DNA of 64,000 nucleotides from Lactobacillus mulieris (GTDB lineage: Bacteria > Bacillota > Bacilli > Lactobacillales > Lactobacillaceae): assembly GCF_007095465.1 (NCBI RefSeq), contig NZ_SDGL01000009.1, positions 1 through 64,000 on the forward strand, read 5' to 3'. Positions 29,656-38,438 of the stretch are shown in pieces. The notes under the pieces were generated by a model that was not told the origin of the DNA, searched no databases, and was given only the letters and a program-made list of their open reading frames with translations. The stretch's first letter is position 1. Every line of letters starts with the position of its first letter. The translations under genes and the position numbers were made by a program.

Positions 29656-29795
29656 CATATTTCCTTTCACTAGTTTAATTCCATGCTATCAAAAAAAGTA
29701 ACCTTCAACACTACTTTTTTTCTTGCACGTGTAGTTTTTTGCACTTAATATAATCTAAGACAGTAAAATTAGATTTTTGTAGAAAGAATTATGAA

Positions 29796-31172
29796 ATGGT
29801 ATATCAAAAGAAAGATTTAAAAAAAGACATTATTATTACCATTAAGCGCTTAGGTATTAATGGTGAAGGTATTGGCTATTATAAAAAAAAGATTATTTTT
29901 ATTCCTGGTGCTTTACCAGATGAAGTAGTCGTAGCCCAAATAATTAAAACACATCCTGGCTACATCGAAGGTGAATTAGTTCGAATTAAAGAAAAAAGTC
30001 CTAATCGGGTGGCTTTCCCTGATAAAGTTGATCCAGAAATTGGTGGTCTAGAACTAGCTCATTTAAGTTATGACAAGCAACTTGAATTCAAGAAAGATAT
30101 TGTCTTAGAATCTCTTAGAAAATATCATCCTCGTGGCTATCAAAAATACAAAGTTAAAAATACTATCCCAGCTAAAGAAAATTGGCATTATCGTGCTAAA
30201 GCACAATACCAACTCGAATTTAGTAAAGGGAAAACCAAATTGGGCATGTATGCACCAAATTCCCGTCGTTTAATTGACCTACCGGAAATGCCTACCCAAT
30301 CTAAAAATACCCAAAAAACAGAACGTTTAATCAAAAAATTAATCGACAAATATCATCTACCTGTTGCCAATTGGCGCAAGCATTTTGATGGAATTAAAAC
30401 AATAGTAGTTCGTGAAGCTGTTTCTACTGGAGAAATGCAGGTTACTTTTATTACTATTGGGAAAAAGATTAATGGTTTGAAAAAACTAGCTCAAGAAGTT
30501 ATGAAGCTTGATAACGTAGTTTCTGTCTTTCAAAATGAAACTGATTGGAATAATCCGCAAGTTTGGGGAAATAAGACGGTTAAACTAGCTGGAAAGAATC
30601 AAATTATAGAACATATTCTCGATAAAAAATTTGCTTTATCTCCAAGAGCATTTTTCCAACTTAATCCAGAACAAACAGAAATTCTTTACAGCGAAGCTAT
30701 TAAACTGCTTAACTTAACTCCTGATCAAGTTTTAATTGATGCTTACAGTGGCGTTGGGACAATTGGTATCATTGCCAGTGACTATGTTAAGCAAGTTATT
30801 GGTATTGAAAGCATCCCTGAAGCAGTTGAAGATGCAATGCACAATGTTAAATTAAACCATGTCCGCAATACTGAATATCTACAAGGTAGCGTTGAAAAAA
30901 TCTTGCCACAACTAAAAAACAGTGGGGTTCCAATCGATGCTTTAATTGTCGATCCACCAAGAACAGGGTTAGCTAAATCCTTAATTAAGACCATTATGCA
31001 AGTTAAACCTGAGAGCTTTGTTTATATTTCATGTAATCCATCTACTTTAGCTCAAGATTTAGTAATGTTAAGTGAAGTATATGATGTTCGCGTAATTGAA
31101 AATGTCGATATGCTACCACAAACTGCTCGTTGCGAAGCAATCGCTAAATTAGTTTTACGTAAAGAAAATTAG
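29796..31172 (+). CDS. 23S rRNA (uracil-5-)-methyltransferase, RlmCD/RumA type, without Fe-S cysteines
   Basis: 458 aa. An N-terminal TRAM domain (about 8-65, TIKRLGINGEGIGYYKKKIIFIPGALPDE) precedes the SAM methyltransferase core with DAYSGVGTIGIIAS, the VDPPRTGL motif and SCNPSTLAQDL, where the cysteine is the nucleophile. RumA enzymes usually carry a 4Fe-4S cluster in a CxGGCxxQH block; the corresponding stretch here is VDPEIGGLELAHL with no cysteine. It would methylate U747 and/or U1939 of 23S rRNA. Terminated by a strong hairpin. Confidence 0.9.
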   Translation: MVYQKKDLKKDIIITIKRLGINGEGIGYYKKKIIFIPGALPDEVVVAQIIKTHPGYIEGELVRIKEKSPNRVAFPDKVDPEIGGLELAHLSYDKQLEFKKDIVLESLRKYHPRGYQKYKVKNTIPAKENWHYRAKAQYQLEFSKGKTKLGMYAPNSRRLIDLPEMPTQSKNTQKTERLIKKLIDKYHLPVANWRKHFDGIKTIVVREAVSTGEMQVTFITIGKKINGLKKLAQEVMKLDNVVSVFQNETDWNNPQVWGNKTVKLAGKNQIIEHILDKKFALSPRAFFQLNPEQTEILYSEAIKLLNLTPDQVLIDAYSGVGTIGIIASDYVKQVIGIESIPEAVEDAMHNVKLNHVRNTEYLQGSVEKILPQLKNSGVPIDALIVDPPRTGLAKSLIKTIMQVKPESFVYISCNPSTLAQDLVMLSEVYDVRVIENVDMLPQTARCEAIAKLVLRKEN

Positions 31173-31177
31173 TTTTA

Positions 31178-31224
31178 GAAAAAAAGACTAGTAATGTAAA
31201 ATAACATTACTAGTCTTCTTTTTT
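31178..31224. terminator. Bidirectional terminator after rlmCD
   Basis: AAGACTAGTAATGT pairs with ACATTACTAGTCTT around a six-base loop, with A and T runs on either side. It serves rlmCD and, from the other side, can back up termination of the ncRNA candidate. Confidence 0.94.
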
Positions 31225-31228
31225 GCAT

Positions 31229-31274
31229 TAAAAAACAGGCTACCCTTTTACTCTTCCTGGTAAGTAGCCTGTTC
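31229..31274 (-). terminator. Terminator of the candidate ncRNA
   Basis: Minus strand ACAGGCTAC..GTAGCCTGT is a perfect 9-bp stem around an imperfectly paired interior (TTACC..GGTAA possible as TTA/TAA), followed by TTTTTT. Confidence 0.88.
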
Positions 31275-31547
31275 ATCAAATGGATGAGGTAGTATTTCCT
31301 CTAGTCACAATCATCAACATGTTTATCAATATATTGGCTGACGCGACCATAATAACATCACTTGTTCGAGTTTTTGCGAAAAGAACGCAACCTATTTTTA
31401 ATAATCAAATGGAAAACATACGCGCAGCCAAATCATAAGTCTATTAACTATAACGGCTGACACCTCTTTTTCAGAGAATCTTCATTCAACTAACAATACA
31501 ATTCTGGAGATAAAAACCTAAATTTTGTTACTTTCTACCTCTTCCAC
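31229..31547 (-). ncRNA. Candidate structured noncoding RNA, about 320 nt, unrecognised family
   Basis: Between rlmCD and mvaS there is no ORF but a full transcription unit: promoter TTGCAA-N17-TATATT, then a body, then terminator hairpin ACAGGCTAC/GTAGCCTGT plus six T. The 5' end (31535-31545, GGAAGAGGTAG) pairs with 31282-31292 (CTACCTCATCC) with one mismatch, closing the body. Inside, GGCTGCGCG (31421-31429) pairs with CGCGTCAGCC (31336-31345) with one bulge, enclosing a TTGCG/CGCAA hairpin. A third element, CAGCC at 31455-31459, could pair with the same GGCTG. I find no RNase P, tmRNA or SRP signatures. RNA status is inference from structure and context. Confidence 0.6.
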
Positions 31548-31553
31548 ACTTCT

Positions 31554-31582
31554 AATATATCATTTTATGTAACCGCTTGCAA
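31554..31582 (-). promoter_or_regulatory. Promoter of the candidate ncRNA with a cre-like overlap
   Basis: Minus strand -35 TTGCAA (31577-31582), 17-bp spacer, -10 TATATT (31554-31559). The start would fall at about 31547, right at the closing stem. TGTAACCGCTTGCA (31568-31581) differs from the cre consensus at about two positions and overlaps the -35 box. Confidence 0.68.
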
Positions 31583-31585
31583 GTA

Positions 31586-32743
31586 TTATTTCTTAGAATA
31601 TTGACGAATATTTTCATTTGTTCCAGCAAAATACCAACCATTTGCATCAGAATTTATTTCTTCACTAGCAGCCAAGTCTTTCAAACTATCATTAAATATT
31701 TCTTCATATTCTGAAACCGTTAATTTTTTACGATTTTCTAGCAGTTCTTTATGCTTTGCAGGATATAATTGTTTTTCGTATCCTTCTACTAAACGACCAG
31801 TAAAGAATTCTGCCATTGCACCTGAACCATATGAAAATAGTCCAATTAAACTCCCTGCCTTTGGTTGATCTACTTCTAATAAACTAAGTAAAGACATGTA
31901 AAGTGAAGCTGTATAAATATTACCAACTTCTTTACTATAAGTTGCACTTGCTACAAATTTATCAAGCAGTCTAGCACATGTTTCAGGTTCTTGACCTTCA
32001 ATAGCTAATTTAAGAGCTTTTTGTCCCATTTTAGTAAATGGCAAGTGGAACAATAATGCTTCAAAGTCACTCGTCTTCAAGTTTTGCTTTTGAGTATAAT
32101 CTTCAAAACAATTCTTGAAGAAATCAAGATAAACATTAGTTGAGTATTTACCATCAACTAAAGCACATTTGAAATTGTTAGGGCGCCAAAAATCATCAAT
32201 ATCATCAGAATACATACTAGTTTCACTATCAATTTCTAAGATACTTGGGTCTTTTTTAATAAGTAAACTAATACTACCAGCACCTTGCGTAACTTCACCA
32301 GGTGTTGCTACGCCATAACGCGCAATATCACTACCAATAACAATTGCGGTCTTATCTTCATGTGCTCTAACATAATCAATTGCTGTCAAAATAGCTGCTG
32401 TTAAGCCAAAGCAAGCTTCTTTCAATTCAAAAGTTCTAATATTTTTGGGTAAATTCAAAGCCTTTTTGACAAATAATGAAGCAGACTTAGATTGATCGAC
32501 ACTTGATTCCGTACCAAATACTAGCAATCCTAACTTTTCAAGATCAATTTCATCAATATATTCACTAGTTGCATTGATTGCCATTGATACAGCATCTTGA
32601 CTTTTATCTGCAACCGCCATTTTATTTTGGCCAATTCCAATTAAAAACTTGCCAGGATCTACATTTCTTGCTTCAGCTAAATCCACCATATCGACAAATT
32701 TATTTGGTGTATAAAAACCTATTTTATCAATACCGACTTTCAT
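31586..32743 (-). CDS. mvaS: Hydroxymethylglutaryl-CoA synthase
   Basis: 385 aa. It condenses acetoacetyl-CoA with acetyl-CoA to HMG-CoA in the mevalonate route to isoprenoids. A thiolase-like fold with the catalytic cysteine in ELKEACFGLTAAIL (near 111) and the histidine in LLFHLPFTKMGQKA. Third gene of thiolase-mvaA-mvaS, two bases after mvaA, so co-translated. Confidence 0.95.
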   Translation of the reverse strand: MKVGIDKIGFYTPNKFVDMVDLAEARNVDPGKFLIGIGQNKMAVADKSQDAVSMAINATSEYIDEIDLEKLGLLVFGTESSVDQSKSASLFVKKALNLPKNIRTFELKEACFGLTAAILTAIDYVRAHEDKTAIVIGSDIARYGVATPGEVTQGAGSISLLIKKDPSILEIDSETSMYSDDIDDFWRPNNFKCALVDGKYSTNVYLDFFKNCFEDYTQKQNLKTSDFEALLFHLPFTKMGQKALKLAIEGQEPETCARLLDKFVASATYSKEVGNIYTASLYMSLLSLLEVDQPKAGSLIGLFSYGSGAMAEFFTGRLVEGYEKQLYPAKHKELLENRKKLTVSEYEEIFNDSLKDLAASEEINSDANGWYFAGTNENIRQYSKK

Positions 32744-32745
32744 TC

Positions 32746-33972
32746 TTAACTATTTTCCTCTCTAATCTTTTGTAAAAAATTCTTTGCATCAGTTTCACCA
32801 TAGCGTTTTTGCTCTTGCATCAACTGCTTTACTGCTTTTTTTTCATTATCAGTAGCAGATAAATTTTTCAAAACATTGCGAATTTGCAAATTCATATGGC
32901 CCTTTTGAATACCAACAGTTGAAATAGCAAGTAATGCTGCCAGATTATTCGCTAATCCAACAGTTGCAATAAGTTCAGCTAGTTCACTGACGCTAACTTG
33001 CCCCAAAATATTATATGCTACTTGTACATCACTACGTGACTTAATGGAGCCCCCAACCACGCCAATAGCAAGAGGCAAGCTTATCTCACCAACTAGCTTA
33101 CCATCTTCAATCTGCCAGCTGCTCAAGCTTTGATATGTACCTGATAGACTGGCTGCCTGATGACAAGCCGCCTCTACTGCTCGAAAATCATTTCCTGTTG
33201 CAAGTAAAATTGCATCTACACCATTCATAATTCCCTTATTGTTAGTAACAGCACGATAAGAATCTTGCTTACCAATTTTGCTAAGTAAGGCAACTTTTTG
33301 AGCAATTTCTTCTCCAATTTTTTTATCTTGGGTTTTAGTTAAGCTTGCAAAAGCTAAAGATACTTTAGCGTGAGTAAATTGACTAGGATAATTAGATAAA
33401 ATTGCATATAATTTTTCAACAGCAAATTCTTGACTAATTTTTTGTCCCAAAAATTCTAGGATTGCATTAGTTCGATTAGCCCCCATGCTTTCAGCAGGAT
33501 CAACCAGAACTCGTAAAAAAAGCAAATTATCTTTTAATTCAGAGACAATTTTTTTGACACCGCCACCATGCTTAACCAAAGAAGCAAATTCTTGGTTGGC
33601 AGCATTTAAATAACTAAGCTCTTTACTTTTAAAGCTTGCTAATGAGAATTTCTCTACTTTGAAAACTAATTGTCCCCAAATTCCTGTCCGCTCACTTTTG
33701 GCAATAGCACCACCATTTTGATTAAAGATATTTAACCCATGGTTGGCTGCTGCAACAACTGACGCTTCTTCAGTTGCCATTGGAATTTGAAAGCTTTTGC
33801 CATTAACAACTGCTACTTGCAGAATTGATAATGGTAAGGTCAACTTACCTATTACATTTTCACTAAGTGTATCTAATTCTGCTAACAAGTCATAATCAAC
33901 TTTATTAAGCTTAATTCCTTTCTGAAGTAAGCTTTCTCGTCGCTCACTTGCAGACAACTGATAAAATTTCAC
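32746..33972 (-). CDS. mvaA: Hydroxymethylglutaryl-CoA reductase (class II type)
   Basis: 408 aa, soluble, of the bacterial class II size. Motifs: ENVIGKLTLPLSI (ENVxG with the catalytic Glu), IPMATEEASVVAA, DPAESMGANRTNAI (cofactor loop) and LATGNDFRAVEAACH. It reduces HMG-CoA to mevalonate with NAD(P)H. Second gene of the mevalonate operon, two bases from each neighbour. Confidence 0.95.
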   Translation of the reverse strand: MKFYQLSASERRESLLQKGIKLNKVDYDLLAELDTLSENVIGKLTLPLSILQVAVVNGKSFQIPMATEEASVVAAANHGLNIFNQNGGAIAKSERTGIWGQLVFKVEKFSLASFKSKELSYLNAANQEFASLVKHGGGVKKIVSELKDNLLFLRVLVDPAESMGANRTNAILEFLGQKISQEFAVEKLYAILSNYPSQFTHAKVSLAFASLTKTQDKKIGEEIAQKVALLSKIGKQDSYRAVTNNKGIMNGVDAILLATGNDFRAVEAACHQAASLSGTYQSLSSWQIEDGKLVGEISLPLAIGVVGGSIKSRSDVQVAYNILGQVSVSELAELIATVGLANNLAALLAISTVGIQKGHMNLQIRNVLKNLSATDNEKKAVKQLMQEQKRYGETDAKNFLQKIREENS

Positions 33973-33974
33973 CT

Positions 33975-35120
33975 TTATTTCACCCGCTCGATTTCAAAAG
34001 CAATTGCTAACCCGCCACCAATGCACAAACTAGCAATTCCTCTTTCTTTATTTTCACTAATTAAAGAATGAGCTAAAGTACCTAAAATTCTCGCACCACT
34101 TGCTCCTAAAGGATGCCCTAAAGCCAAAGCACCACCATGGATATTAACCTTGTTATGATCTAAATGCAATTCTTTTTCAACAGCTAAACTAGTAGCTGCA
34201 AAAGCCTCATTAATTTCAAATAAATCAATATCAGCAAGTTTTTGTCCAGTTTCTTGGAGTAATTTTTCAATGGCTACTTTTGGACCAAAGCCCATTATTT
34301 GTGGATCAAGTCCTACTTCTGCATAGGCACTTAACTTAGCAAGAGGTTTAAGGTTTAATTCCTTAACTTTATCCTCAGTAGCTAAAATTAACATACTTGC
34401 ACCATCAGATAATGAAGATGAATTACCTGCTGTTGCAACACCATCTGCTTTAAAAACGGTTTTTAAACTAGCTAATTTTTCAACACTAGAGTCAGGACGT
34501 ACATTTTCGTCATAGCTTAAATCAACTACTGGGCTAATTTCTTGGTCAAAGAAGCCGTGCTCTTGAGCTATAGCTGCTTTTTTATGTGAATCTACACTAA
34601 ACTCATCAGCTTGTTGACGACTAATACCATATTTAATAGCTACATTCTCACAAGTATTACCCATTAACTTATTACTAAAAGCATCAGTTAATCCATCATA
34701 AAGCATACTATCAATAAAGTGGGGATTATCTTTTTCAGACTTTTTAGCTAAGAGTGGAGCATTGGTCATACTTTCACTACCACCAACCGCTACTAATTTT
34801 AAATCACCAATGAGCATTTGCGCTTGAGCTAACCGAACTGCTTTAAGTGATGAACCACAAACTTCATTAATCGTTGTGGCAACACTTTCATTTTTCATAC
34901 CACTATTAATAGCAACTTGGCGAGCCATGTTTTGTCCAAGTCCTGCACTTAAGACATTTCCCATAAACAAGGCATCTAACTCATTAGAACGCAAATTAGC
35001 AGCCATTAAGGCGTCTTTAAGGGCAAATGTCCCTAATTCTACGGCATTAAAAGCTGCTAATTGTCCACGGTAGCGGCCAAAAGGTGTTCTTTTAGCCGCT
35101 ACAATATAAATGTTTTGCAT
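33975..35120 (-). CDS. Acetyl-CoA C-acetyltransferase (thiolase)
   Basis: 381 aa from the ATG at 35120, which follows GAGAGGAAATTTG; the upstream in-frame ATG at 35135 overlaps that RBS. The nucleophilic cysteine is in NEVCGSSLKAVRLAQ (near 88), with GGALALGHPLGASGARI and the C-terminal ASLCIGGGLAIAFE completing the active site. It condenses two acetyl-CoA to acetoacetyl-CoA, the first step of the mevalonate pathway. In some lactic acid bacteria this activity is fused to HMG-CoA reductase (mvaE); here the two are separate adjacent genes. Confidence 0.94.
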   Translation of the reverse strand: MQNIYIVAAKRTPFGRYRGQLAAFNAVELGTFALKDALMAANLRSNELDALFMGNVLSAGLGQNMARQVAINSGMKNESVATTINEVCGSSLKAVRLAQAQMLIGDLKLVAVGGSESMTNAPLLAKKSEKDNPHFIDSMLYDGLTDAFSNKLMGNTCENVAIKYGISRQQADEFSVDSHKKAAIAQEHGFFDQEISPVVDLSYDENVRPDSSVEKLASLKTVFKADGVATAGNSSSLSDGASMLILATEDKVKELNLKPLAKLSAYAEVGLDPQIMGFGPKVAIEKLLQETGQKLADIDLFEINEAFAATSLAVEKELHLDHNKVNIHGGALALGHPLGASGARILGTLAHSLISENKERGIASLCIGGGLAIAFEIERVK

Positions 35121-35161
35121 CAAATTTCCTCTCATTTCTCCAAAATCTGATGCTAATTTTA

Positions 35162-36115
35162 CTATTTGATGTACTTATTTAAAAATGCTTTGATTTTAGC
35201 TTTATATTCTTGCGGATGTGTTGCAAATGACTTAGCATGACTGGCCCCTGGAACTACCCATAGCTGCTTAGGGCCGTTGCTTGCTCGATAATTTTTATAA
35301 ACCATTTCAGTTGGTACAAAATTATCTTTAGCTCCATGAATAAACATCATTGGCTTAGTATTTTTCTTGAGCATCTTGATACTATCTGCATCCCCCAAGA
35401 AATAACCTGCTCTTAAACGAGTTATTCCACTCAACACTTCTACTAATGGGAAACGTGGAAAGGTTGGCATATTATACAAAGCTTGAGCTTCATGCTCTAT
35501 CTCATTCTTAGCATTAGTATATCCGCAATCTTCAATAAAAGCCTTAACCTGACTAGGCAACTTCAAACCACTAGTCATCATCGTTGTAGCTCCACCCATT
35601 GAAACCCCAAAGATTACAATCTCCTGCTTCGGATTATCTTTAAGTAATTTTTGAGTCCACTTTTTCACATCATCTTTTTCCATCCAACCATATCCAACAT
35701 AATTCCCTTGACTTTGACCATGTCCACGTGCATCTGGCAACAAGACATTGTAGCCCAATGAATGAAATAATGCGGCATATTCACCCATTCCATCTTTGTT
35801 ATTCATATAGCCATGCAAAATGATTACAGTTTTTTGGGAATTGCCATTTTTGATATAATTAGCATCGAGTCGCAACTTATTATCACTACTCATCATATAA
35901 AGATGCTTCTTAGTAGCTTTTTTATACCAAAGTTTTTCCTGATACAAAGGATCTGACTTAGTCAGAGGTTTACTACTGCTTAAAAATGTTTTGTGTCCTG
36001 GAACTACTGCTACATTATAAAAGTACATTCCTGCTCCTAAAAAAGCTAAAACTATAAAAGCAAAAATGCCACCAAGCCATTTTAATCGCTTAGACTTCTT
36101 CGCGTTCTTTTCCAT
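35162..36115 (-). CDS. Membrane-anchored alpha/beta hydrolase
   Basis: 317 aa from the ATG with best spacing to GGTGGAG; an in-frame GTG lies in the RBS. An N-terminal basic stretch and one membrane helix (about 14-34) put the catalytic domain outside the cell. The hydrolase core has the HGYMNNKDGMGEY oxyanion region, nucleophile elbow GVSMGGATTM, an Asp in HGAKDNFVPTE and His in GASHAKSF. The layout matches the cell-surface hydrolases (DUF1749/PF12146-like) of lactobacilli. Substrate unknown. It precedes nothing obvious; the mevalonate operon lies 40 bp downstream. Confidence 0.86.
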   Translation of the reverse strand: MEKNAKKSKRLKWLGGIFAFIVLAFLGAGMYFYNVAVVPGHKTFLSSSKPLTKSDPLYQEKLWYKKATKKHLYMMSSDNKLRLDANYIKNGNSQKTVIILHGYMNNKDGMGEYAALFHSLGYNVLLPDARGHGQSQGNYVGYGWMEKDDVKKWTQKLLKDNPKQEIVIFGVSMGGATTMMTSGLKLPSQVKAFIEDCGYTNAKNEIEHEAQALYNMPTFPRFPLVEVLSGITRLRAGYFLGDADSIKMLKKNTKPMMFIHGAKDNFVPTEMVYKNYRASNGPKQLWVVPGASHAKSFATHPQEYKAKIKAFLNKYIK

Positions 36116-36286
36116 CATGTGCTCCACCGTCTTTCATATACTATTCAAAATAAGCTTTTAACAGTATATCACTAAAGAGAACAGATAGGAAATATCAAAA
36201 AGTAAAATTAGCTCTTCTTTACGATATTATCCCAAATATAGGCATATAAAAAGTAATAAATATTTAATTAAAGAGAAAGTTAATAA

Positions 36287-36571
36287 ATGAGATTAATTGA
36301 TTTTTTACAAGTAAGCAAAGATTTAACTGGTCAGACCCAATTTTATTTAAAACAAGAAAGCCAACTTTTGCCATTAACAAAATTAAGTCTAACCAGTACT
36401 CATTGTTTTCTTTATTCAGGAACTACACCATTAACTAAAGATAAGATTTTTAATATAATAGCTCGAACAAAAAATAAACAAATCGAGCTTAAAATTATCA
36501 TTAATAATCATGAATTTCCAGTCTATGGTTTACAGATTATCGTGGACAAAAAAATAGCCATTTTAATGTAA
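36287..36571 (+). CDS. Small uncharacterised protein, 94 aa
   Basis: No family recognised. Rich in beta-type alternation (QIELKIIINNHEFPVYGLQIIVDKKIAILM) with no signal peptide or membrane helix. An RBS (GAGAAAG) precedes the ATG and the gene ends at a strong bidirectional terminator shared with galU, both of which support a real gene. Function unknown. Confidence 0.65.
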   Translation: MRLIDFLQVSKDLTGQTQFYLKQESQLLPLTKLSLTSTHCFLYSGTTPLTKDKIFNIIARTKNKQIELKIIINNHEFPVYGLQIIVDKKIAILM

Positions 36572-36600
36572 AAAAAGAAGACCATAAGGTCTTCTTTTTA
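36572..36600. terminator. Bidirectional terminator between the 94-aa gene and galU
   Basis: AAAAAGAAGACC-ATA-AGGTCTTCTTTTT, near-perfect symmetric hairpin with A and T runs. Confidence 0.93.
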
Positions 36601-36607
36601 GTAACTA

Positions 36608-37510
36608 TTACTTCTTGTTAGGTTTCTTTTCAGCTTCAAGTTTTTTAGCTAAGTCCAAAATATATGCTCTTAAAGCATCCTTAGTTTCTGGATGAGTCAA
36701 ACCATATTCAATTGAAGTTTCAAGGTATCCTTCCTTGTTACCAACGTCATGACGTTCACCATTAAATACGTGAGCAAAAACGCGTTGCGTCTTATTCATA
36801 GTGTCAATTGCATCAGTTAATTGAATTTCACCGCCAGCACCTGGTTTTTGCTTACCTAAAATATCAAAAATCTCAGGAGTTAACAAGTAACGACCAATAA
36901 TAGCCAAGTTACTTGGTGCCTTATCAACAGCAGGCTTTTCAACAAATGACTTTACATTGTAAAGGCCATTAGTTATTTCACCATCTGGTGCAATAATTCC
37001 GTATTTTGAAACATCTTCATGTGGAACACGCTTTACAGCAATTGTTGAAGCGTGGGTTTCATTATAACGATTAATCAATTGTTGAGTTAAAGGAACCTTA
37101 TCACTCATTAAATCATCGCCAAGTAAAACAACAAATGGTTCACCAGCTACAAAGCTCTTGGCACGGTAAATAGCATCTCCCAGACCAGCTGGATGTGGTT
37201 GACGAGTGTAGTACAAATTAACCCCTAAGTTAGTAATGCTTTGAGTTAATTCTAAGAGTTTTTCTTTATGCTTTTCTTCAAGATTGGCTTCAAGTTCAGG
37301 ATTTGAGTCAAAGTGATCCTCAATTGGACGCTTACTCTTACCAGTAACGATTAAAATATCTTCAATTCCTGATGCCTTAGCTTCTTCAACAATAAATTGA
37401 ATAGTTGGTTTATCAAGAATTGGTAACATTTCTTTCGGCATAGCCTTAGTAGCAGGCAAAAATCTAGTACCCAAACCTGCTGCGGGAATAACTGCTTTTC
37501 TAACTTTCAT
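36608..37510 (-). CDS. galU: UTP-glucose-1-phosphate uridylyltransferase
   Basis: 300 aa. The nucleotidyltransferase motif [22 protein letters not shown] is at residues 10-31, with [28 protein letters not shown] and GDDLMSD following. It makes UDP-glucose, the uridyl donor for the gal operon in this window and for teichoic acid and exopolysaccharide glycosylation. Single-gene unit ended by a strong terminator. Confidence 0.96.
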   Translation of the reverse strand: MKVRKAVIPAAGLGTRFLPATKAMPKEMLPILDKPTIQFIVEEAKASGIEDILIVTGKSKRPIEDHFDSNPELEANLEEKHKEKLLELTQSITNLGVNLYYTRQPHPAGLGDAIYRAKSFVAGEPFVVLLGDDLMSDKVPLTQQLINRYNETHASTIAVKRVPHEDVSKYGIIAPDGEITNGLYNVKSFVEKPAVDKAPSNLAIIGRYLLTPEIFDILGKQKPGAGGEIQLTDAIDTMNKTQRVFAHVFNGERHDVGNKEGYLETSIEYGLTHPETKDALRAYILDLAKKLEAEKKPNKK

Positions 37511-37577
37511 TTATTCACACTTTCCTATTTTTTATTTCCGTTATAAAACATAGTATATCAAAATTATGCGCTTTCAA

Positions 37578-38438
37578 CTATCGGATTTTAGCATCTCCAT
37601 GCTTTAATTCATCAATTGTCGCATTAACACATACGCCAAGCAAAAATAACAGTGAACTTAGGTTCAACCATAACATAAAAATAATAAAAGTACCAACAAT
37701 ACCATAGTTTTCAAAAGAAAGCTTAAAATGGCTTAAATATAAACCAAAAAGATATGATAAACCGGACCAACCAACTAAGTTAATAAAAACACCTGGCCAA
37801 ATTGCGCGCTTACGTTTTTTTACATTCGGCAAAGCAAAATTAAAATAAGCTATTACTACTAGCATTACTGCAAGTAATACTAACCATTTATATGTAAAAA
37901 TACTCTCTATCCCTAGATAATTAATCCCTAAAAAGGCCTTTACACTATCTAAAATTTCTTGACCAAAAGTCAAAGCAATCGTCAAAACAGTCAGTAAAAT
38001 AATCATCAAACCAGTAATTAAAACAACCACACCACGTTCTAATAACTTTCTACCAAATGAAAAACGCAATTCTTGTTGTCTAACTCCATAGATTCGATTC
38101 ATACTAATCCTCATTGCATTAGTTAGCGACGAAAACGACCACAAAGCAATCAAAATCCCGAAAGAAATATATCCAGTTGATTGTTTTTGTAATACTGATT
38201 TCACAATCGGCATAATAAAGTCTGCCACTTTCGTTGGCAGACCATAAATCAAGTATTCTTCAACCACTTCTGGCTTTAAATGGAATAGTGGCATAATGTT
38301 TCCAGCAATAATTATTATTGGAAACATACTAAATAACAAATAATATGCTATAACAATTGAGCCTTGATTAATCTCACCGCGCGACATTCTTTTAGAAAAG
38401 ATTTTAAAGAATTGCCGCCAATCAATTTTTTTAATCAT
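37578..38438 (-). CDS. YihY/BrkB-family membrane protein
   Basis: 286 aa with about six membrane segments. Family features are visible: YYLLFSMFPIIIIAGNIMP near the start, SFSSLTNAMRISMNRIYGV, and WPGVFINLVGWSGLSYLFGLYLSHF. The family was once called RNase BN, but that activity was assigned in error; the function remains unclear. It overlaps the map stop by 8 bp, so the two are translationally coupled. Confidence 0.88.
   Translation of the reverse strand: MIKKIDWRQFFKIFSKRMSRGEINQGSIVIAYYLLFSMFPIIIIAGNIMPLFHLKPEVVEEYLIYGLPTKVADFIMPIVKSVLQKQSTGYISFGILIALWSFSSLTNAMRISMNRIYGVRQQELRFSFGRKLLERGVVVLITGLMIILLTVLTIALTFGQEILDSVKAFLGINYLGIESIFTYKWLVLLAVMLVVIAYFNFALPNVKKRKRAIWPGVFINLVGWSGLSYLFGLYLSHFKLSFENYGIVGTFIIFMLWLNLSSLLFLLGVCVNATIDELKHGDAKIR

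Noticed and set aside
29691..29721. Hairpin-like AAAAAAAGTA..TACTTTTTTT between recX and rlmCD
   Set aside because: The two genes are divergent, so no transcript ends here, and the pairing is almost wholly A-T. Probably low-complexity promoter DNA.
31229..31547. RNase P RNA, tmRNA, SRP RNA or 6S RNA as the identity of the gap sequence
   Set aside because: The universal RNase P core (GAGGAAAGTCC, ACAGAA) is absent despite a partial GAGGAAA. There is no tmRNA acceptor end or tag reading frame, no SRP domain IV loop, and the branched helices do not fit the single rod of 6S.
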